Positions 25,456 to 33,727 of a DNA stretch of 64,000 bases are shown here, one piece after another; the stretch's first letter is position 1, and each line of letters begins with the position of its first letter. The stretch is from positions 1-64,000 of the forward strand of contig JABFGB010000027.1 of the NCBI GenBank assembly GCA_013112715.1. Reading direction: 5' to 3'. Both the position numbers and the translations under genes were made by a program. This DNA comes from Chloroflexota bacterium (GTDB lineage Bacteria; Chloroflexota; Anaerolineae; Aggregatilineales; J027). Under the pieces are notes generated by a model. The model was given only the letters and a program-made list of their open reading frames with translations, was not told the DNA's origin and ran no database searches.

Positions 25456-25653
25456 GGCAAAAACCGCATAAAAGCCATAAAAAAGTTCACTTAGAATGAT
25501 TCACTTCAAAGGCGGCCTTCTCGTCAATAGTCATTTGATTAACCTCAATAACAGAAAAAGTATTATGAATTTACAAAATTAATTCTATTTAGAGATAAAC
25601 CATTGTAAAATTGAAGATGGTTTTAAAATACTTTTCGGAGGAATATATCTCAT

Positions 25654-26529
25654 ATGCAAGAGTTGGAAAAAGCGCGCCAGTTAATTCTAGAAAAACGCTA
25701 TGACGAAGCCCGTATGCTTTTGGAAGAACTAAACCACCCTATCGCCAGAAAATGGCTGGTTAAAATTGACGAAATAGCTGATAGAAACCCTCCTGTAAAA
25801 ACTTCAGGCCAATTAGTAGCAAAGAACACAAACAAAAAATCTTCCAACAGAGGATATAGTCCGATTTTAGTGACTCTTGTCGCAAGTATCTTATTTTATC
25901 TGATTGGGTTGGGGAGCGGGGCAGTGCTATTTGGTAAGTCAACAGATGCCAAATCAAACCAGGAAGCTCTTGTCCCATCTTTGACACAAACAGCATCAGC
26001 AACCTCTACCCCATCGGTCACTTGGACACCATCGTCCACTGCTACTCCATCAGTAACCCCAACGGCATCAGCCACTCGGACACCATTACCAACGGCTACC
26101 CCATCAGCTACAATAACACCTTCTGCCACTTTGACTCCTCAATTTGACCCTGTTGATGCACAAAGAGCTAAAAATCTAGTGAGAGAAAGAATGCAGAATT
26201 CAGCAATTATCCGATTTGGAGAAGAAGATATATTTAACTACTTCTATTATGGGCCTCTGGCACTTGGGAGTCATTGGGAGATAGGTGACTATTCGGTCAA
26301 TTTCGACTCTGTCGGACGTTACAGCGTTAGTATTCCAGTTAAATATGTCTTTATGTGTACCCCAGATACAGGACTTGACGAAACTGGTTGCGCTGAATAC
26401 TTTGCGAACGAAATGGGATGGGAAATGCCCAATTGCACCGCTGAATGGTTGGTAATTCTGGATACTCAAGAAATCGTACAAATGAATGATTGTGCTGATA
26501 TTCTCTTCGACCAACTTCCAAGCAACTAA
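25654..26529 (+). CDS. Single-pass membrane protein with Thr/Pro-rich stalk
   Basis: The 291-residue protein starts with a short helical cytoplasmic part (QELEKARQLILEKRYDEARM, tetratricopeptide-like), then one membrane helix (about 75-93), then a Thr/Ser/Pro stalk built of TPSxT units (about 110-165), then an outer globular domain with paired cysteines (CTPDTGLDETGC; CTAEWLVILD). The outer domain is not recognised. GGAGG precedes the ATG. A 7-bp hairpin at 25603-25628 lies in the otherwise gene-free 200-base upstream region. Confidence 0.65.
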   Translation: MQELEKARQLILEKRYDEARMLLEELNHPIARKWLVKIDEIADRNPPVKTSGQLVAKNTNKKSSNRGYSPILVTLVASILFYLIGLGSGAVLFGKSTDAKSNQEALVPSLTQTASATSTPSVTWTPSSTATPSVTPTASATRTPLPTATPSATITPSATLTPQFDPVDAQRAKNLVRERMQNSAIIRFGEEDIFNYFYYGPLALGSHWEIGDYSVNFDSVGRYSVSIPVKYVFMCTPDTGLDETGCAEYFANEMGWEMPNCTAEWLVILDTQEIVQMNDCADILFDQLPSN

Positions 26530-26576
26530 AAATGTAGAAACTTAGGCTCACATCGGAATAGCTAACCCAACAAAAA

Positions 26577-26600
26577 ACGCGCCCTCCCTCTTGAGCGCGT
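26577..26600 (-). terminator. Terminator hairpin downstream of the DUF4870 gene
   Basis: ACGCGC (26577-26582) pairs with GCGCGT (26595-26600). On the minus strand a TTTTTT run follows, making this an intrinsic terminator for the DUF4870 gene. It may also stop plus-strand transcription from 26529. Confidence 0.75.
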
Positions 26601-26656
26601 CCTTTGTTTCCCTCTGTTCTAGCTGTTCTAGTTCTACTGCTTAGGTGATAGACTCC

Positions 26657-27508
26657 CTAGATCACGGATCCAAGCATCCCGTTTTTCAATTGGTCATCCA
26701 GCCAGTCCGCAATATACGGATAGCGATAGATGCGGCCCTTGTACGCGGCGTCGGCGGCAATCATGCTATAGACCACCATACCGAGCGGCAGGACAAATAC
26801 ACTGAACAGCACCAGCCCGACCAACAGCAGGACGAAGAAGATCAGGAATGGGATACCAATCAGCACAAGGCTTAACACCGCCGATATAGCAATCAATGTC
26901 CCCAAGACCAGCGTCCCCGCCAACAGCAGCACCAGCGCCCCGACTGTACCGACCACCTGAATCGTGAAGGCTTGCAGTGCGTGGAAGGCCACAAACTCGG
27001 ATTTATTGCGGAAGGCCAGATAAATCCCCAGTGGGATGAGCACCGTCAACAGCACCCCCGGCGCGGCGGCAATCGCCACCAAAATGGTAAGCAGGGCGCT
27101 TGCGTGTGCAATCGCGGCCCATGTGCGTTCCGTATCTTGCACTTCACCCGATATGGCACGGGTTTGATAGCGATGCTTGGGTGGAGCTTTGACATTGATG
27201 TCGCGGAAATTCCACTGTCGCTTTTGTTTGTGGCTGTCGCCTACACGCGGTTGGGGCATGGGCGCGTCGTTGTAGAGGCTCTGGCGATAATACTTGCGCT
27301 CATATTCCCGCACAATCGCATCGTCATCGGCGACTCCCTGCATTGGCGGTTCGTTTGTGGGTGGGGCTTCTTCTAAGCGTGACCCAATCCGCACCGGAAT
27401 CGGGATCGCCCCGTCATCATTGGGTTGATAATTCCAATCTTGCTTGGGTTCACCATTGCCACCCTCAACAGGCACTGCCGGGTCAATGGTTTTATCATAG
27501 TCGCTCAT
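26657..27508 (-). CDS. DUF4870-type membrane protein
   Basis: The 283-residue protein has a long polar, Pro- and Asp-rich N-terminus (about 1-125) and then a DUF4870-like membrane domain: ERTWAAIAHASALLTIL, GIYLAFRNKSEFVAFHALQA and ADAAYKGRIYRYPYIADWL. Four hydrophobic helices are visible. The family is common in many phyla but its role is unknown; the disordered N-terminus suggests protein contacts in the cytoplasm. Nothing in the neighbourhood assigns a process, although an FHA-domain gene is divergent from it. Confidence 0.82.
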   Translation of the reverse strand: MSDYDKTIDPAVPVEGGNGEPKQDWNYQPNDDGAIPIPVRIGSRLEEAPPTNEPPMQGVADDDAIVREYERKYYRQSLYNDAPMPQPRVGDSHKQKRQWNFRDINVKAPPKHRYQTRAISGEVQDTERTWAAIAHASALLTILVAIAAAPGVLLTVLIPLGIYLAFRNKSEFVAFHALQAFTIQVVGTVGALVLLLAGTLVLGTLIAISAVLSLVLIGIPFLIFFVLLLVGLVLFSVFVLPLGMVVYSMIAADAAYKGRIYRYPYIADWLDDQLKNGMLGSVI

Positions 27509-27770
27509 ACACTACTCCTCTACCGAAGTTCCACAAATGATGTGTGGTGTTGATTGTCCCTGTTTGTTGTTTTGTTGTTTGTTGTGTTCAATCATCTATA
27601 CGCAGGCTTTTGGATTGGGTTGCAGCGTTTTGAAAACTTCATGGAACTGTTAGTTGTTCTTTACACCTATGAAAAATTTCCGCAATCGCTTGACGCTAAT
27701 CCCGTCTTGACGCACAATTTGAAAGTGCTTGAAGGGGGATTTCAAGGACCAAAAGGTTTGGAAGACTACT
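27509..27770. other. Divergent intergenic region with TTG repeats
   Basis: This gene-free stretch separates two divergent genes. It contains a TTGTTGTTTTGTTGTTTG low-complexity run near 27558-27580 and two TTGACG boxes (about 27689 and 27707). The first lies 17 bases before CACAAT and could serve the FHA gene. No conserved RNA was recognised. Confidence 0.4.
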
Positions 27771-28541
27771 ATGAGCAACCCATTGGAATACAAAATACAA
27801 GACTTGTTTGAGGCGTTCGTGTTTATGCGCCGACAGGGAGCCGCCCCTGACCACGCCCTGCAAGAACTCAAACGTCTGCGCCCTGTCATTTCCACTGCCG
27901 AACGCGAACAAATCGCGGGTCTCATTCGCCAATGGGAAATGAATGAAGGATTACATCATCCCCCCAATCCAAATGCCAAGATTAGCCCACCCCCACCGCC
28001 AAAATCCTCTATGCCAGAGCCGCCTACCGACGATATTGCCTGCCCACAATGCGGTAAACCAAATCCACCTCATGCAGGTTATTGTTATGCCTGCGGAACG
28101 CTCTTGGTCAAGACAGGATTGTCGCAGGGAACACAACAACTCATCGTCGAAGACGAAGGCCTTGCGGGTACAACCTTTGGTAGCCTGTCCAATTTAATCC
28201 TCAAGGTGCAAGGATATGACCACGACCCAATCAAATTGGCGATGGACGATTCCAAAGAGATGATTATGGGCCGCACCGCCCCCGACAGTGTGTTAGTACC
28301 AGATGTGGATTTGACCAGATATGACGGTAAGGATAGGGGGGTATCCCGTGTTCATGCCACCCTGCGCTATCGGGATAACGCCATTACGATTACCGACATG
28401 GGCAGTGTCAACCACACCTATCTCAACGGCGAGCGGGTCTACCCCCAAGAAGTCCGTGTATTGCGTGATGGGGATGAACTAAAATTAGGGCGCTTGGTGA
28501 TGCGGGTTGTGTTTGAAAAACAACTGCGCCGCATCCGCTAG
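27771..28541 (+). CDS. Zinc-ribbon and FHA-domain protein
   Basis: The start used is the ATG at 27771 (MSNPLEYKIQDL); a TTG 14 codons earlier has no better site. An N-terminal helical part is followed by a Pro-rich linker, a zinc ribbon CPQCGKPNPPHAGYCYACG (about residues 88-106) and an FHA domain (about 155-256) with MGRT, GVSRVHATL and NHTYLNG matching the phosphothreonine-binding loops. FHA proteins read Ser/Thr-kinase signalling; a PknB-like kinase is encoded at 57.8-59.1 kb. Partner and target are unknown. Confidence 0.9.
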   Translation: MSNPLEYKIQDLFEAFVFMRRQGAAPDHALQELKRLRPVISTAEREQIAGLIRQWEMNEGLHHPPNPNAKISPPPPPKSSMPEPPTDDIACPQCGKPNPPHAGYCYACGTLLVKTGLSQGTQQLIVEDEGLAGTTFGSLSNLILKVQGYDHDPIKLAMDDSKEMIMGRTAPDSVLVPDVDLTRYDGKDRGVSRVHATLRYRDNAITITDMGSVNHTYLNGERVYPQEVRVLRDGDELKLGRLVMRVVFEKQLRRIR

Positions 28542-28750
28542 ATTGTCCGGGTAAGAAGTTTTCGTTCATGAGGCTTTTCTCTCATGGGAAATTCATCTTA
28601 CTTTTACCCAAAACTCAGCCATCTGCCTTAATCTGATAGCATGACGTTCCTGAGGTAGTTGTGACGGTACATGGTATTCAGAAGTGTAGATGTAGCGGAA
28701 CGTTGATCAATGCCAATATCGGAGATGCGCGTCACTGATATTGGAGAAAC
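28542..28750 (+). other. Gene-free region with several nested hairpins
   Basis: Between the FHA gene and the serA terminator I see no ORF but four helices: GGGTAA...TTACCC and CATGAG...CTCATG around 28550-28616, ACGTTCC...GGAACGT (about 28643-28705), and CCAATATC...GATATTGG (about 28713-28743). They could form a structured RNA or a bidirectional transcription end zone. No known RNA family is recognised. Confidence 0.35.
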
Positions 28751-28755
28751 AAAAA

Positions 28756-28794
28756 AACACCGTACTGGTTGTCCCCCCTCACCAGTACGGTGTT
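28756..28794 (-). terminator. Strong bidirectional terminator after serA
   Basis: AACACCGTACTGGT (28756-28769) and ACCAGTACGGTGTT (28781-28794) are a perfect 14-bp inverted repeat with an 11-base loop. An A7 run on the left gives a U tract for the minus-strand serA transcript, and TTTT on the right serves the plus strand. Confidence 0.93.
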
Positions 28795-28824
28795 TTACAT
28801 TTCGATAGATCGTTTGGTCAGTCT

Positions 28825-29787
28825 TTACCCGACCTGTACTTCTCGATTCACCACATTGCGATATTCATTCCGCAGCAGTGCATCCAGCATAATTTCAGCG
28901 GCTTCGGCGGCGACGGCCTCTTGCGCTTCGAGCGTGCTGGCCCCCAGATGCGGCGTATGAATAATGCCCGACAAGCCAATCAAGGGGTTATCTTTCTGCG
29001 GCGGTTCTTCGGCATACACATCCAAAGCCGCCCCGGTGATTTTGCCACTCTTGATCGCCTCGGCCAGATCGTATTCATTGACCAAACTGCCTCGCGCCGC
29101 ATTAATCAACCGCACCCCATCTTTCATCTTGGCGATGTTTTCGGCATCAATCAGATGCTCGGTTTCAGGGGTTACAACCGTGTGCAAGGTCAGATAATCG
29201 GCCCTCGCCAACAATTCATCCAGTGGCAGCAGCGCCACATTCAGCGATTGCGCGACCTGTTTGGATACATAAGGATCATAGGCAATGACGTTCATCTCAA
29301 AGGCGAGTGCCCGTTTTGCCACCGCCTGCCCGACACGCCCAAACCCAATAATGCCGAGGGTTTTACCGCGCAGTTCCGTCCCCATAAACGCCTTACGCTC
29401 CCATTGCCCTTCCAGCATGGAAATTTGGGCTTTGGGGATATGCCGCGCCAACGCCAACATCAAGGCCATCGTGTGTTCCGCAGTAGCGACGGTGTTGCCT
29501 GCCGGGGTATTCATGACCGCGATACCAAGTTCGGTCGCTTTCACGAGGTCAACGTTATCCACGCCGACCCCTGCCCGCACAATCGCCTTGAGTTTGCTGG
29601 CCTTTTGCAACAATTCCGCATTGGCCTTCGTTCCGCTGCGGATAATCATGCCATCTGCATTGCCGACCGCTGCCAAAACCTCATCACGGCTCATTTTGGC
29701 TGGGGCTTGGATGGTCACACCCTCCGCTTGGGCCAAAAGATTGAGACCGATTTTTTCCAGATTATCAGGAATCAAAATGTGTGGCAT
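28825..29787 (-). CDS. serA: D-3-phosphoglycerate dehydrogenase, short form
   Basis: The 320-residue D-2-hydroxyacid dehydrogenase has VRAGVGVDNVD, the NAD loop GIIGFGRVGQAVAKRA (about 146-160), INAARGSLVNE, DVYAEEPPQKDNP and HTPHLGASTLEAQ, with the catalytic Arg-Glu-His set. It lacks the C-terminal ACT/regulatory domain of long SerA. Its start directly follows the stop of a class V aminotransferase, making a serine-synthesis pair. Other 2-hydroxyacid substrates are possible, but the neighbour strongly favours 3-phosphoglycerate. Confidence 0.92.
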   Translation of the reverse strand: MPHILIPDNLEKIGLNLLAQAEGVTIQAPAKMSRDEVLAAVGNADGMIIRSGTKANAELLQKASKLKAIVRAGVGVDNVDLVKATELGIAVMNTPAGNTVATAEHTMALMLALARHIPKAQISMLEGQWERKAFMGTELRGKTLGIIGFGRVGQAVAKRALAFEMNVIAYDPYVSKQVAQSLNVALLPLDELLARADYLTLHTVVTPETEHLIDAENIAKMKDGVRLINAARGSLVNEYDLAEAIKSGKITGAALDVYAEEPPQKDNPLIGLSGIIHTPHLGASTLEAQEAVAAEAAEIMLDALLRNEYRNVVNREVQVG

Positions 29788-30900
29788 CTAGTTCGCCCCA
29801 TTTCCGTTGTGGTTCGTTGCCAAATAGTCATCAATATTGGCAAACAATTCTTCCATGTGGGTCGGTTGCATATCGCCCATGTGGGCAATCCGGAAGGTGC
29901 GATCCTTCAGCTTGCCATACCCATCGGCGATTTCCATACCCCGCCCGCGCAAAAAGCCATTGAGCGCCTTAATATCTACCTTGAGTGTATTTTCAAAGAC
30001 GGTCAGTGTCGGTGAACGATAGCCCTCTGGTGCAAGCAGGCCAAACCCAGCACTCGTCCCCCAAGCGCGGGTCATTTCCGCCAGATGTTGATGACGGGCC
30101 ATACGGTTCGGGATGCCTTCCGCCAGAATATCATTCAACTGCTTATCCGCCGCGAACATCAATGACACAGGGGGGGTAGCCGGGGTGTTATTCTTCTGGT
30201 GGTGTTTATCCATTTCGATCAGATCAAAATAGTATCCACGATTCTTGACCGTCTTGGCGCGATCCAACACCGCCTGTGAAATTGTGCCAAAGGCCATGCC
30301 GGGGGGCAGACCAAAGGCTTTTTGGGTGCTGGTCAGGCAAATATCAATGCCCCATTCATCCACAAACAGCGGCGCACCCATATAGCAGCTTACCGTGTCC
30401 ACCAAAAAGAGGGTGTCTTGATAGCCTTCCATCACTTTGGCATATTCCGCCAGTGGGTTAATCACTCCCGAACTGGTTTCGTTATAGACACAGGCCACCG
30501 CGTCATAATGTTTCTGCTTGAGGGCATCCGCTAATTGTTCAGCCACAATCGGCAGACCCCATTCCACTTCCAACACATCCACCTGCTTGCCATTCAGTTG
30601 GCTGACTTCGGCCCAGCGTTCGCTGAATGAGCCACAGACCAGATGCAAGATGCGTCCTTCATCGCGCACGCAGTTACGAGATGCGGCTTCCCACACCCCT
30701 GTGCCCGACGATGTGAAAATAAACACGCGGTTTTGGGTATAAAAACTCTGCTGCAATTTGGGTTGCAGACGACCGTAGAGGTCAGCAAAGGCTTTGGAAC
30801 GATGTCCTATCATCCATTCAGTTTGCGCCTCCAACACTTCTTTGCGCACTTCAATGGGGCCGGGGATATACAAACGAACATGGTCAGGCTTCTGCGTCAT
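29788..30900 (-). CDS. Class V aminotransferase, probable phosphoserine transaminase
   Basis: The 370-residue PLP enzyme belongs to the alanine-glyoxylate / serine-glyoxylate aminotransferase group: YIPGPIEVRKEV, FTSSGTGVWEAA, NETSSGVINPL, LVDTVSCYMGAP, and the PLP lysine K194 in TSTQKAFGLPPG. Members of this group act as SerC in many archaea and some bacteria. The stop is immediately adjacent to serA, so conversion of 3-phosphohydroxypyruvate to phosphoserine is the best reading. A phosphatase (serB) is not in the window. No typical SerC-family protein was seen. Confidence 0.88.
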   Translation of the reverse strand: MTQKPDHVRLYIPGPIEVRKEVLEAQTEWMIGHRSKAFADLYGRLQPKLQQSFYTQNRVFIFTSSGTGVWEAASRNCVRDEGRILHLVCGSFSERWAEVSQLNGKQVDVLEVEWGLPIVAEQLADALKQKHYDAVACVYNETSSGVINPLAEYAKVMEGYQDTLFLVDTVSCYMGAPLFVDEWGIDICLTSTQKAFGLPPGMAFGTISQAVLDRAKTVKNRGYYFDLIEMDKHHQKNNTPATPPVSLMFAADKQLNDILAEGIPNRMARHQHLAEMTRAWGTSAGFGLLAPEGYRSPTLTVFENTLKVDIKALNGFLRGRGMEIADGYGKLKDRTFRIAHMGDMQPTHMEELFANIDDYLATNHNGNGAN

Positions 30901-30953
30901 ACGAGTGCAAATCTCCTTAAATAAAACTGACGTTGATGTAAACCGACCTTCAT

Positions 30954-32024
30954 TTACTGATGATCGGCAAGAGCTTGTTTCAATTCCATAATCGGTGCAA
31001 TCACCGCCGGGTCAGCCCCATAAGCAATTGCGGTATAAAAACTCAGATAATCGCCAAATTGAATGGCGTGCATCATTTGAGCAATCGGTGAATTGCCCGC
31101 TGGCGTAAAGCGGTCAATCATAATGCCATTTTGTAGCAGCAGATTCAGTGTCAAGTCGTGGCGCAAATGATTACGCGGGTGGTCATATTGGGGTGATGCA
31201 ATAAACATCACCGACAGCTTACTCAAAACTTCTTGCGGAAAATTCACCCCCACTACCGCGTTATGATTCATTTCAGGAATAGGGTCATGCACCGCGAAGC
31301 TCTTGCTGTTTTCGTTAAGTTGCCCTTTCCAGCGCCGCGCCACTGGTTCAAAAATACCTGCCCCGATGAACACCGGCACACGTCCTATATACTGCCCGGC
31401 TTGGCGTTTGGCTGGATTGGTCATGGCGGGGATATTCACCCCATATTTTTCACGGTAGGTCTTCAAATTGGCAACCGCTTCGGCAACCTGAGGGCCAACA
31501 TTTGGCATCCAGCCCGCCCGTGAAGCCAACCCTAGCAGCAAGCCAAACGACCATCCAATAGCGGCGCGTGGTTGGTCAATAGTGGTCGAAAATGACCAAA
31601 GGGTTTGTCTATCTTGTTTGGTTTTGGCGGCCAATTTACCACCCGTCGTCAGCGCCAAAAGATGCGCCCCACGTGATTTGGCAACATCGTAGGCTGCTAG
31701 GGTTTCTTCGGTATTGCCAGAAAAACTGCTGGCAATCACAAGAGTATGTTCACCTTGCACCCATGCAGGCAAATCATAGCCCCGGATAATCAAAATCGGT
31801 ATAGGCGAGGTTAAACCTGCGACGGCAGCCAATAAATCGCCACCAATGGCCGAGCCACCCATCCCGCTAATAATCACTTGGCGAATATTCGGCAAATAAG
31901 TCGGCAGCAATTGGGTTTGAGCATGTTCCCACGCTGTTTCAAATTGTTCGGGCAGGCCGTCAATATGCCCCAACATATCGGTCGCGTCTAACTGCTGTAT
32001 TTGCTGTAGGTCATCCAAATTCAT
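30954..32024 (-). CDS. Bifunctional phosphoglucose/phosphomannose isomerase (SIS-domain type)
   Basis: The 356-residue protein carries two SIS folds. Residues about 50-64 read VIISGMGGSAIGGDLL, SSFSGNTEETLAAY follows near 100, and the C-terminal part has NENSKSFAVHDPIPEMNHNAVVG with the catalytic Glu and His residues of the Pgi/Pmi family. It interconverts glucose-6-P or mannose-6-P with fructose-6-P. The family is common in archaea and some deep bacterial lineages. It heads the operon with the aminotransferase and serA, linking sugar phosphates to serine synthesis. Confidence 0.9.
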   Translation of the reverse strand: MNLDDLQQIQQLDATDMLGHIDGLPEQFETAWEHAQTQLLPTYLPNIRQVIISGMGGSAIGGDLLAAVAGLTSPIPILIIRGYDLPAWVQGEHTLVIASSFSGNTEETLAAYDVAKSRGAHLLALTTGGKLAAKTKQDRQTLWSFSTTIDQPRAAIGWSFGLLLGLASRAGWMPNVGPQVAEAVANLKTYREKYGVNIPAMTNPAKRQAGQYIGRVPVFIGAGIFEPVARRWKGQLNENSKSFAVHDPIPEMNHNAVVGVNFPQEVLSKLSVMFIASPQYDHPRNHLRHDLTLNLLLQNGIMIDRFTPAGNSPIAQMMHAIQFGDYLSFYTAIAYGADPAVIAPIMELKQALADHQ

Positions 32025-32144
32025 CGGCTTCTCCTAAGAGGTAGTGTGTAGAGACAAAAAACCGACATGCGCGTGATTGTAGCATGTGGTTTTGGGCAAT
32101 ACGATCTGTGAATTTAGGCACAATAACGAAATTTCTCCTCAACT

Positions 32145-32517
32145 GCTTTCCCCTCCCTAATGCTTTGGGGCGGGGGTAGGGGTTCGCAAGGGTAGGTTTT
32201 TCGCGGGTCGCCAGAGCATGAATTCTCCGGCTATTCCTGCAAAGTCGGTTGATGCAGTTTAACAAAATAAGCCGGATAGGTGGGTTCGGAGGGACAAGGC
32301 AATGCCTTGTCCGTACAAAAGACCTACGTCTTTCATCATATCCGTATTTAATTGGAAAACTACATCAACCGACTGGGGAGGAGTATCCCGCCTGAAAGAG
32401 CCAGTCCCCTTCAGGGGAGTTTTCAAGGATAGCCTGCGAGTTCACTCGTAGGCGACGGCGAACAGACCGCTTTCCCCAAAAACTTACCCTTGTGAAGGGG
32501 TCAGAGGTGGGGTTCCT
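32145..32517. repeat. Palindrome-rich non-coding element A with nested inverted repeats
   Basis: This gene-free stretch is bounded by CAAGGGTAGGTTTT (32187-32200) and its inverted partner AAAACTTACCCTTG (32479-32492; one mismatch), outside which are C-rich/G-rich blocks. Inside are an 18-bp inverted repeat (32243-32260 with 32357-32374, one mismatch), a CGGATA/TATCCG pair, a 10-bp perfect palindrome (32292-32312), and smaller hairpins (AAAGACctacGTCTTT; CCTGCGAGttcaCTCGTAGG). It shares its first ~60 bases and its ends with element B at 38.64 kb. No ORF is convincing. A MITE-like or structured-RNA element is likely. Confidence 0.7.
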
Positions 32518-33468
32518 CTAGCGTTTCTTGCGTTTGGCTCGTTCAGCCTCGGCCTTTGCCAAAATCTGCGCAATATCCGCATGGCTGGCTTGGGGCATCG
32601 GTGGCGGCTCAGACTTGGAAGGTGAAAGTGGCCCCGTCTCACTAAGTTTAGCCTGTTCCGCAAAATCTTTACCCGCCGCTTTAGCCCGTACCTTAAATTC
32701 TTGTTCAAGTGTGCCGTCCTGCTCCATTTCCCAATAAATCATTTTCCAGTACAACACCTTGCCATACCGTTCAGCAGCCTCGCGCACCATCGGGTCCATA
32801 TCGTTTAACAGAGCCGTTGCCAGATGAGGCAACGCCAGCGGATTATTAAAATTCGCCAGTTCAATCGCTGCATTTTTGCGATTTTCGCGGTTGGGGTCTT
32901 CCAACAGCCGCCTGACCCAAATCGTAATGTTCACATCCGAAGGAATGGGCGGTGGGGTACGCTTGCTGGAAAGCTCCTCGCGGCGTGGCCCTCCCATATT
33001 GGATGACGCAATATCCGAAGCTGAACCAGACATCGCCGTGCCCATCAGCATTCCTCCTGTGAGTGGACCAGCGATCAGCGTCGCCCCAACTCCCAATGCT
33101 GCTGCCGTCGTCATCCTGCGACTCGCGGCATCCTGTTGGGATTTAATCAAGGCATTGTCCATACTAGCTTGCATCCGGCGCATCAATTCCTCTTCGCGTG
33201 GGTCAACCAAATTGGCGATCTCGCGGTCAATCCCAAAAAATCGAAAAATCTCATTGATCGTCGAATAACCGGATTGACTGGCTTGGTGGATTTTTTTCCC
33301 GGCCCATTGGATTGCCTGCTTGACAGTGGCATCAGTCTCCACCTTAAAACGTTCACCCAACACACTGAGCGCACGGGTTTCTTCCACCATACCCAAAACA
33401 CGAACGACATTCAGGCGGGTTTCTGGATTTGGAGCGTTCACTCCCTGCAAAAGTACCTCTAATTTCAT
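32518..33468 (-). CDS. HEAT-like repeat protein, unknown role
   Basis: The 316-residue protein has HEAT/PBS-lyase-type helical pairs at both ends: NPETRLNVVRVLGMVEETRAL near the start and ENRKNAAIELANFNNPLALPHLATALLNDMDPMVREAAERYG (about 195-240, in two adjoining helices). The middle holds a hydrophobic Gly/Ala/Met-rich segment (about 120-150) that might insert in a membrane. The C-terminus is basic (AEAERAKRKKR). Such repeats usually mediate protein contacts. It is divergent from a PAS kinase gene across 259 bases. Confidence 0.7.
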   Translation of the reverse strand: MKLEVLLQGVNAPNPETRLNVVRVLGMVEETRALSVLGERFKVETDATVKQAIQWAGKKIHQASQSGYSTINEIFRFFGIDREIANLVDPREEELMRRMQASMDNALIKSQQDAASRRMTTAAALGVGATLIAGPLTGGMLMGTAMSGSASDIASSNMGGPRREELSSKRTPPPIPSDVNITIWVRRLLEDPNRENRKNAAIELANFNNPLALPHLATALLNDMDPMVREAAERYGKVLYWKMIYWEMEQDGTLEQEFKVRAKAAGKDFAEQAKLSETGPLSPSKSEPPPMPQASHADIAQILAKAEAERAKRKKR

Positions 33469-33727
33469 TGACAGATTTCCCCCAGCTATTAACCGATATG
33501 TTTAATTTTACTCGCCTCTTTGCCGTTCCCAATACCCCAAATTTTTCGGGGGATTCTGAGAAACGAATTTCAGCTATGATGAGAATGTTCCCCTACCACA
33601 AATTCTAACAACCATCTAACACGGGGAAAACGTCTTTAAAACGTTGTCTTGGTGGGAAGTTAATTTTTGTGAAAAATATCCCAAAATATGATATTTAGCT
33701 TGATATTGTAAGCACTCTTCCTTTTTA

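Noticed and set aside
26657..26875. Small plus-strand ORF antisense to the DUF4870 gene
   Set aside because: His/Gln/Asp-rich shadow frame; the minus-strand membrane protein is clearly the real gene.
27558..27582. CRISPR or tandem-repeat array in the TTGTTG run
   Set aside because: It is a single short low-complexity run without spacers. No CRISPR-like repeat-spacer pattern was found anywhere in the window.
28741..30015. Long plus-strand ORF of 424 residues
   Set aside because: It is antisense to serA and the aminotransferase, with a His/Arg/Gln-rich composition typical of a shadow frame.
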